Assembly (NCBI GenBank): GCA_002633025.1
Contig: NMRB01000973.1
Span: 123,044-187,043, forward strand
DNA length: 64,000 nucleotides
From: Notospermus geniculatus
Taxonomy: Eukaryota > Nemertea > Pilidiophora > Heteronemertea > Lineidae
Direction: 5' to 3'
Part shown: one piece after another, positions 56,380 through 64,000 of the stretch
Position numbering within the stretch: the first letter of the stretch is position 1
Layout: the number at the start of each line of letters is the position of its first letter
The notes under the pieces: model-generated
Told to the model about the DNA's origin: nothing
The model's input: the letters and a program-made list of their open reading frames with translations, nothing else
Databases searched by the model: none
Translations under genes and position numbers: made by a program

Positions 56380-59300
56380 ACATAGTAAGTACAGGGCCGA
56401 AGCCAAGGCATTATTGGCCCTGTACAAAAAAAGCACTTTAAGGCACAGTATATTTAATCTCATAAACATGAAAGAAAGAAGAAAGAAAAGAGAAGAAAAA
56501 AAAGGTTACAAATATACAGAAGGAAGGTGGCGTCCCAATTCCCAACTTACATGTAATTCAAGGACCCTGCTCACGGAAACCCCGCGGACCCCACCGACGC
56601 ACCAATGACGGGTGCCATAACCAAACCCAGAACATTTCTCATTGGGTTGAAAGAAACAATCAGTCAAAGTAATGGATCCGCGAGGACCACGGAGGTCCCG
56701 CAAACAGGGTCATACATAAAGTAATATAGAGGGATTAAATCCACAGGCCCAAGAATTGCATACTCAGATATGAGATAAAAAAGACACGATGTCTGATAAG
56801 AAAGCTGTTGTTTTACATACAATGGGTGAGGTCAGAATTCTGTGTATGTTCTGTGTTATGTGTTAGTGTTACAGATCTGTCAGTTTCAACATTTACCACA
56901 GCCCCTTCAACACTGTTGAAAAGGGGCTGTGGTTAGCAGCCTGTTTACAGGATGCTAACATCCTGTTAACTGGCTGCTAACATCCTGTTAACATTAACAT
57001 CGTTCACCAACTCATCCAGCTGCTCCTGTGTGAGTCTTATGTGTCTCTCTGAAGGCTCATTACTTTTGGCAGGCTCTCAGACAAAGTTTTCACCCCTTTC
57101 CAGAGCAAACATCTTCTTGAACACAGCTTGTCAGAACTAAGATGGTTGTAACAATAACATAAGACTAACATGAGAAATTCTGACCTCTTGACGGTGTTAC
57201 AGATTCTTAACCACTAAGTGGTTAAAATTTCTAAAATGTAGGGGAGTTTCTGCATATTTTAACCAGTGTGTTCAAAATGGAGAGGGATCTCTTCTAAGCA
57301 ATTTAGTAAAAACCCCAGCTTATTTCATCAAGAATTACCAAAGTTGTAAATAACGTTTGTTTAACAGATTTCAGTCCACCTTGATTGAATTAACACCGCC
57401 TCATCCGCAGAAATTTGTGACATTGAAGCACACCTAGTGGCAGTCCTGATAACTACACACTACATGGAATATACCATTGGGAATCGTTTTTCATCGTGAT
57501 AGCCAGGCAGTGGTGATCACTGCGTCACTTGCCGATATTTTACCAGTTAGATACAGGAATAAGGCTTCACTATGCCAAATTTCAGATGCATTGGTGATAA
57601 TTTACCCACGTCCACCCCGGGGTTGAAGATTTCTAATGCATTGTAATGCATTCATAGTGGGGAAATGGCAAAATCATCGAAAACTGCACTTTTTGGGCCT
57701 CCGTATCTTGAAATGCAGACGACTTGCTTTCGTTGCCGATAGCAGGGGTAGATGGCAATACCCTACAGTGGCTGTGTACGAAGTTTCGTGGATTTTGATT
57801 AAAATTTTCCCTGTCCATAGGGGGGTCAAAAAATGACAAAATTGGTAACAAAATACCATTTTTTTTCAACCTGGACTTGAGTCAACGGCTATGGCACATT
57901 TTATGTGAATATGAAAGTGCATATTCCCTACTGATCCAAAAGGGTTTTTTCCACTTTTTTTAGCTAACTTATCTTTTACGTGTACATTTTATCTTTTCCT
58001 GTACAAATGTACTAGAGTGAGTGGCGACAGCAGCGCGCCACACGGCCAGTCATGTAACTAACTGGTCGCATATTTCTGGCCATGTGTTACACGCCTGTAA
58101 CAGTTCTGTTAGACTTAACATGTCCTGTAACAGGAGCTGTTAAAGTAGATCTATTTAAACAGATCTGTAACACTCACAGCCATGTTACTTGCCTGTTTGT
58201 CGCGAGGTCCGAATTGGTGGTAAATGTTACAGATCTGTAACAGACCTGTAACATTGACACTTAACACGTAACATACACGGAATTCTGACCTCACCCAATG
58301 GATATGTTTTGGGAAATCACTATGACCGTATAAAAGAATAAGCAATTTGTCATCAACAGTGGAGCGAGTAAAAACTCTAGTATTAAAAGAAGGTATATCC
58401 ATTACTTCCCTCATAAAAGGATGTCGTAGATGGTCAACTGCCGTACAATGAAATATCAAATGTTTAGTCGTTTGTGCCCTAGCTCCACAAATACAATATG
58501 GATCTGAAACATTGGTAAAGTTATGCGAAAAAAAAGTGACTTTTAAAGATTAAGTCACACCTGGTTTTATTGAGAATGATCTCCTCGTGGCGGCCGAGAT
58601 TTAATTTGGTGGTAAAGGTACATTTTTTCTTGCCTCGGAAATACATTCGTACGTTAAATTTAAAGGAATTTCTAGAACGCCGATCTCTTAAAGCCACGGG
58701 GAGGTCATTCCATAATTTAACAGAACTAGGAATAGTCGAAACCAACATGGCATGACTGAGGTTAAATGGAACTCTGACTGGATTCACGAAATCAGTGAAT
58801 AACTCATACATGAAATGAGGTGCAAGATTGTGACCGACGTCATACATAAATATTAATTTCTTCTCCCTGCGACGATCTGACAAGGACATCCAACCAAGAG
58901 AATTCAAGACTTTTAGTGCACTAGTTCCGTGTAAACAACCACTGACAGTTAAAGATGCACGATAGTGAATCTGGTCCAGCCTGGCAAGCTGATGTTGATT
59001 TGCTGAGTCAAATAGTAGAGAACCATATTCCAAATGTGGCAGAATAAAAGTCATTATATATTCTTTCAAGGTGTTATTCTTTCAAGATTTTAAGGTGTGG
59101 GACAAAGCTTTTAAAGGATTAAGCTTATTGTTGCACTTCAAAACAATTGAATCCATATGATCATGAAAACAGAGTGTGTCATCGAGGATAACCCCAAGGT
59201 GTTTGTGAGCTTTCACGCGAGGAATCGGTTCGCCATTAAGTATAAGAACAGGATGCTGTTGAGGTTGTTTGCGGGGTGAATGAAATATCACTTCCTTGCT

Positions 59301-61830
59301 TTTAGAAGCTTTGAAGTTTAATTTCCATGTCCCTGCCCAGCCACAGACTCTATTTAAGTCAGACGTAAGCGGATCATGACCACGATTGATGTCATTCATA
59401 TGAGTGGGCAGGAACAGGGAACAGTCATCGGCATATAAATACATACTACAGTTGTGGACTTCATCACTCAAGTCGTTAATATATAATAGAAATAATAAAG
59501 GTCCTAGAACGGATCCTTGAGGAACACCACTATTAATACTGCCTACAGCTGACCAATGAGAATAGGAATCACCCACTTTTACCCGTAACCTACGGTTAAC
59601 TAAGTATGATCTAAGGAGTTTGATTACATCTGTACCAAGTCCATAAGACTTTAATTTATGGAGGAGAAGATAATGCGGAATAGCGTCAAACGCGCCCTCT
59701 ATATCCAGGAAAACCCCACGGGTCTCTTTATTCTGAGACCTGTCCAGATAAATATTATGGGTGATATGGATGAGTTGTTTTTGGGTATCATGGCCCTTAA
59801 TAAAACCTGATTGGTACTCATAAAATAGATTGTTGCGAATAATATGAGCCTCGATATTTGAAAAGACAGCACGTTCAAATATTTTCGAAAGAGCATTTAA
59901 AAGGGTGACTGGTCGATAATTTGAAACAACCGTTTTAGACCCTTTATTCTTAAAAATGGGTACGACTGTACCTAGTTTCCAACAATCAGGGAACGTACCA
60001 CTCCTCACGATGGCTTGAAATAACGAGCACAGAAGATCGTCTAAGGAATTTACAATAAGTTTTAACATTTTATTCGTAATGCCATCATTCCCCCATCCTT
60101 AGAGACATCAAGATTACGAAGAGCAGCATTGACCATTTCTTTATTTATGGAAATGATCGGCAACACGTTACGGGTCTTTAGGGGACAAGCAGGTAAGAAA
60201 GATTCATCAAAGTTGTGATGGAACTTGGCAATGAAAGTATTCAAAAACATATTCGCCTTTTCAGTGTCGGTGTTCGCGAAGACACCACCATGATCAAGAG
60301 TCGGGATCCCTGACGTGTACTTATTGCCCATAAGTTTCTTAATAAGACTCCAGTAGTTTTTTCCTCCAGATGAATGGTCGTCCAAAGAATTAACAATATT
60401 ATCTAGATATTGCTTTTTATGATCCAATAGATTGTTCACCACTCTAGCTTGTTCTCGAAATCGGTTATAGTTAACAATAGTATGAGTTTTCACTAATTTT
60501 TTATAGTATCTATCCCTCTTGTTAATGGCCGACTTTATATTATGGCTGAACCACGGTTTATCACTCTCTTTTATTATCTTGTCAAAATAAGGAATATTGG
60601 TTTCAAGGATTTCAAAAAGCTGAGTGGTGAACAATCTGACCATATGGTTAATATCCGTTTCAGATGAGATGGTTTCCCAGTAATGATTTCTAACAATAGT
60701 ATTCAAGGTTTCTGAGTTGACTTGTGAAAACTTCCACACTCGTTTTTTAACAGTTTGATGACGTATCGGATTGACAGGAGTGCAACTGAGGACTGCTAGT
60801 AAAGTACTATGGTCAGAGCCGTAAATGGGACACGTGACATCTGTGTTGGTGAAATAACCAGGAGTATTGGTAAATATAAGATCTAGACAAGACTTACTTC
60901 TTGGTGTAATACGCGTAGGTTCATGGATAAGTTGTGAAATACCATGGCGAACACTGAGATCGTAAAGTAGAGTGCCATCCAAAGTATTCATATCATCAGT
61001 CCACCATATTTTACTTCGGGCATTGAAGTCACCGCCAATGATAACAGCGTCAAATTTAATTTTAGAAATTCTAGATAACGAGTCACTGAGTTTTGAATAA
61101 AAATTGTCTCTTTGGGCGGGTGATTGAGACGGTGACCTGTAAGCAGAACCAACAAGGTAGGCCTACACCTTATGATTAACAGAAAGTTCGAGCCACATGA
61201 TTTCAAGTTGCGTATCCTCCAAATCAAAGCGACGTTTGACAAATAGGGATTCATGGACGTATATAATCATACCCCTACCTACTGACTTATACAAGGAATG
61301 ATCCAAAGGATGATAGCCATCGATATTCAGCTTGGAATAATCATGGTTAACACCAGATTCACAAATGGCTGCGAGATGTACATGACCATCACGCAGTCTA
61401 GAGCTGAGGTCTGTGAAACGACGCCCATTGTCAGCTGTTATACTATTAACATTAGCAAACACGATTTTCAAATTTTCAATACTAGGACCAGGATTCAGTT
61501 CAATATCATTGGCCAGCTGTAGGATAAGACTAATAGTGTTAGGTTGAAAAATAGAAATATAAATACTAAGAATGCCAGGCAGGAACAGAATCAACTTAAT
61601 GATGACAAATAAGATGTAAAGTATACTTAGTGGAGAGAGCACAGAAGCATTATACCTTAAGACAGTAATGATAACTGATATCACCGAATATAAAAGTAGA
61701 ATACGAGCAGCGATTAGCATAAACACACAGGGAAATAATGGATAACATCTAAGGAGTACCACCATAAAGATCAGACACGCAAGCCATGCTAGGGATATAA
61801 CCAGATAATTGGGGAGCCAGCCCACTTTTA
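56380..61830 (-). pseudogene. CR1-like LINE with 2A-like motif, nearly full length, broken
   Basis: Minus strand from 61825: a hydrophobic N-terminus (about four membrane-type segments, residues 1-105), then DIELNPGP (61484-61507), the 2A-like ribosome-skipping motif known from some marine LINEs. Next the APE endonuclease (FANVNSI, AICESGVN, YLVGSAYRSP, GGDFNAR, SDHSTLL), linker, and RT (YRPVTLLNALSKIFE, VFLDIEGAFDAIPH, GVPQGSVLGPLLF, YLYADD near 59430). A C-terminal CxC...H....C finger-like motif lies near 58480-58430. Breaks: in-frame TAG at 61163, frameshift near 60093, TGA near 59079, frameshift near 58530, and the insert at 56821-58299. The ORF ends after FLSDIVSFLSHI (about 56770); a hairpin at 56390-56425 marks the 3' end. 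Confidence 0.85.
56821..58299. mobile_element. 1.48-kb TIR element inserted in the LINE 3' end
   Basis: TGGGTGAGGTCAGAATTC and its inverse (58277-58296) form the ends, with TGTTACAGATCTGT repeats just inside. It splits the LINE C-terminus between HSDFPKHI and CKTTAFLSD. Internal hairpins include ACAGCCCCTTCAACA/TGTTGAAAAGGGGCTGT. No transposase is visible. Confidence 0.7.
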
Positions 61831-62525
61831 TTTACACTTTTGAGAACGAAAGGTTTGATGGTCTCATTCTATCAGTAGTAACTGGGGGATGAATAAAACC
61901 CATTTCTTAAGCATGGCATTCCTGGGCTTTAGGGTCTGGGGGGTTACTAACCCCCCAAAAAGTGGCAGTCATTTACACTTTTGAGAACAACAATGATATT
62001 CACGCCAAATAGCCCCCTCATATCAGTGATTAGAAATACACAACTTAAGAAAAAAATAAATCTGGGGTTTGGACTTAAGAAGGGCCCCAGTAAGGGTCGA
62101 AAAAGGGTCACAATTACACTTTTGAGAACAAAGTTGAAATTGGCATAAAAATATCCCCTTACGTTGGTTGTCACAAAAATGTAACTTAAGAAAGAATATT
62201 CCCTGGCATTTCAGCTTAAGAAGGGGTCAAATGGCCCAAAAAGGGTCTAAAGGGCCAAAATGTGTATCATTTACACTTTTGAGAACAACACTAATATTCA
62301 CATGGATGAACCCTTTCATATTGCTGGTTTGAAATACCCAACTTAAGAAAAAATATTTTAAGGGGTTTTCGCTTAAGAAGGTACCCAAGAGGTCCAAAAA
62401 AGGGGTTGCAATTACACTTTTGAGAACGAAGGTGAAACTGATACAAAAATATCCCCTGACGTCACCTGTCACAAAAATGTAACTTAAGAAAAAATAGTCC
62501 CTGGCGTTTCAGCTTAAGAAGGGGT
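61826..62525 (-). promoter_or_regulatory. tandem about 142-155-bp monomers abutting the LINE 5' end
   Basis: TTACACTTTTGAGAAC occurs at about 61830, 61972, 62115, 62270 and 62412, each followed about 80-120 bp later by CTTAAGAA words. Two unit types alternate (ACAACAATGATATTCAC and GAAGGTGAAACTG), so the true period is a dimer of about 297 bp. The array ends right before the LINE start codon, as expected of 5'-UTR promoter monomers. Promoter function is inferred. Confidence 0.6.
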
Positions 62526-62583
62526 CAAGAAAATGATGCCAAGAGAGAAAGGCAGTTGTACCAAAGACATTACTCCATGCAAA

Positions 62584-62660
62584 GACGTCGCGTCATGACG
62601 TCATTGATGCAGTGACGGTCGCGTCATGACGTCATTGGTGCAGTGACGGTCGCGTGCCAA
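62584..62660. promoter_or_regulatory. duplicated CRE-like sites
   Basis: A 31-bp unit containing the palindrome TGACGTCA is repeated at 62596-62603 and 62627-62634 with GCAGTGACGGTCGCG between. It lies upstream (minus-strand sense) of the LINE monomers. TGACGTCA is the CREB/ATF consensus; function is inferred. Confidence 0.5.
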
Positions 62661-63081
62661 GATGAGAAAAGAGTAAACGACAAGGGCGAAGTAGAAAAGC
62701 GATGATATTTGACATAATTTATTAGTTAACAGTATAATGACATGGATGATAGTTGGCCAATTCAGTGGTTTTCACCGGGTCTTGTCATTTCATAAGCATT
62801 GTATACTGTGAGCCACGCACTGAATACCTTTCTAGATCTCCTCAGTTCCCAATCACATTATATATGAATATACAGGGTCCATTGTGATGTGGTTAATCAT
62901 CCAGGTGCATATTGACCACGAACACTATAGCCTTTAGTTCCGCCTATCCCAAATTGGTGGTCCCTACATCCCTGGCCACTGACATCAGTTCTGATTGAGG
63001 TGGAGAAAAATCCGATTTAAAAATTGCCATCACAAACAAGGAAGAGAGGCACGTGGGCTTTTATCAGGGGCAGAGAAATCT

Positions 63082-63251
63082 GGGGCCTAATTCACAAAGC
63101 CCTCTTAGCGTACGTATGATCTTAGCACTGCCCGTATCTATTGTCAGCAAGTCGACAAACAATAGATACGGGCAGTTCTAAGATCATACCTCGGAGGAAT
63201 TCCTCCAAGATCATACGTACGCTATTAAGAGGGCTTTGTGAATCAGGTGCC
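63082..63251. mobile_element. GGGCC-type MITE
   Basis: GGGGCCTAATTCACAAAGCC pairs with GGCTTTGTGAATCAGGTGCC. Inner arms (GATCATACGTACGC, CAATAGATACGGGCAG) are also inverted. Confidence 0.7.
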
Positions 63252-63395
63252 ACATTTATGAAGTCTTCGCAACTTTGCGTTCAGGCAAATCAAATCTATT
63301 GTAAGGCAATCAGTCAACAAAAGGGCATGTGCAGCCAATCAATAGATTTGCGTGAACGCAAAGTTGCGAAGGCTTCATAAATTATGGCCCCTGGC
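63244..63395. mobile_element. second MITE sharing its terminus with the previous one
   Basis: CAGGTGCCACATTTATGAAG pairs with CTTCATAAATTATGGCCCCTG. Its first eight bases are also the last bases of the 63082-63251 element. Confidence 0.65.
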
Positions 63396-63667
63396 CCCAG
63401 ACCTGCAAAAAGCCCACATAACGCCTCTTCCCGGTGCAACGTAAACGAGTGTACCCGTCATCGATCGTCCGCCGGACGCTCAGTAACAATTTGGTGGTGT
63501 AAACCATTGTCCGGCGGACAGATAATCATAACCGCTTGCTGTAAATGGCTGTCCGGGGAGGACTGGGATTTATGCCTAGAGCTGTCACTGAATGTCCGAA
63601 CTGCGTGTACCGTTCAGATTCATCCAAGTATGCAAAATCGAATTCCCACGGCTGAACTTTACCTTGT

Positions 63668-64000
63668 TATGGTTTCGGATTCTAGTATCGGAAACCATAC
63701 TGTGTTGGTCATGGTGTCCGTCTGTGTATATGTCCGTCTGTCTGTTCAGTCTGCCACAACTGTAACTTTGTCCCTACAAGAGCTACAGACCTGGATGTGA
63801 CCTACCCCTAGGTAACATGACCTGAGCTACAAGATGGAATGGAAATTTCAGGTCTCCGATACCTGGTTCATGGTGAAATTGATATATCAAAAGTTGAGAT
63901 TTTGTCTGTCACACTTTTGTTTCTTGAATAACTCGTCTCCGAGGCCAGGTAGAGCACTAGTAACAAGTTCCTTCCCTATGTTTTTGGCCCTCGGCAAGAT
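63668..64000 (-). mobile_element. Helentron-like element (delta), 3' part, runs off the window
   Basis: On the minus strand the interior matches 27405-27700 (ACCTAGGGGTAGG, GTGACAGACAAAAT words), followed by GACAGACGGACA, CACCATGACCAA and a hairpin of ATGGTTTCCGAT arms (63669-63698). Same family as epsilon (26672). Confidence 0.6.

Overview
The window is 64 kb of repeat-rich animal DNA. The evidence is intron-split reading frames with GT-AG splice sites, a tRNA-derived SINE, APE-type LINEs, a Penelope-like element and many terminal-inverted-repeat (TIR) DNA elements. Dense AGGCCT words and ACATGT arrays look like those of marine invertebrate deuterostomes (echinoderm or hemichordate style), but the species cannot be fixed from sequence alone. 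There is a 471-base N gap at 26934-27404 and single N bases at 36533, 44972 and 51005.

The main result is a probable undescribed micro-exon gene on the + strand from about 9988 to 40173. A signal-peptide exon is followed by nine tiny exons (15, 24, 39, 24, 24, 24, 24, 24 and about 38 nt). All internal exons are multiples of three and every junction is phase 1. The spliced product is about 96 aa: a signal peptide, then three short Cys-loop peptides (C-x10-C, C-x5-C, C-x10-C) separated by charged spacers. Two loops are followed by GKKKR, the form of an amidation plus proteolytic-cleavage signal. It looks like a secreted peptide or neuropeptide precursor built like the micro-exon genes of schistosomes. 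I do not recognise the family. The exon pair GKKKREVR / ETVEREIR was recently duplicated within the gene (33488-35068 and 38325-39957). The introns are packed with transposons.

Layout: 0-10 kb holds dispersed repeats, a tRNA-SINE and several MITEs. 10-40 kb is the micro-exon gene; its large intron 4 contains nested TIR elements (19-23.3 kb), a broken Penelope-like element (24-26.5 kb) and a mosaic (28.2-33.5 kb) in which an old TIR element was hit by at least four later insertions. Three of these are proven by the empty sites in its sister copy at 37892-38324, and the fourth by the interrupted element. 40-49 kb has two degraded LINEs and more MITEs. 50.6-52.5 kb is a pseudogene of a class A GPCR, broken by an hAT-like MITE and by a 171-bp hammerhead-like insert. 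52.6-54 kb carries a local duplication with a 429-bp miniature LTR retrotransposon present in one copy only. 54.3-55.9 kb is a Helentron-like tandem-repeat element. 56.4-62.6 kb is a LINE with a 2A-like motif, a hydrophobic N-terminus and tandem 5' monomers, interrupted by a 1.5-kb TIR element.

Only the micro-exon gene looks intact. All other protein-coding remains are decayed transposon ORFs or pseudogene fragments.
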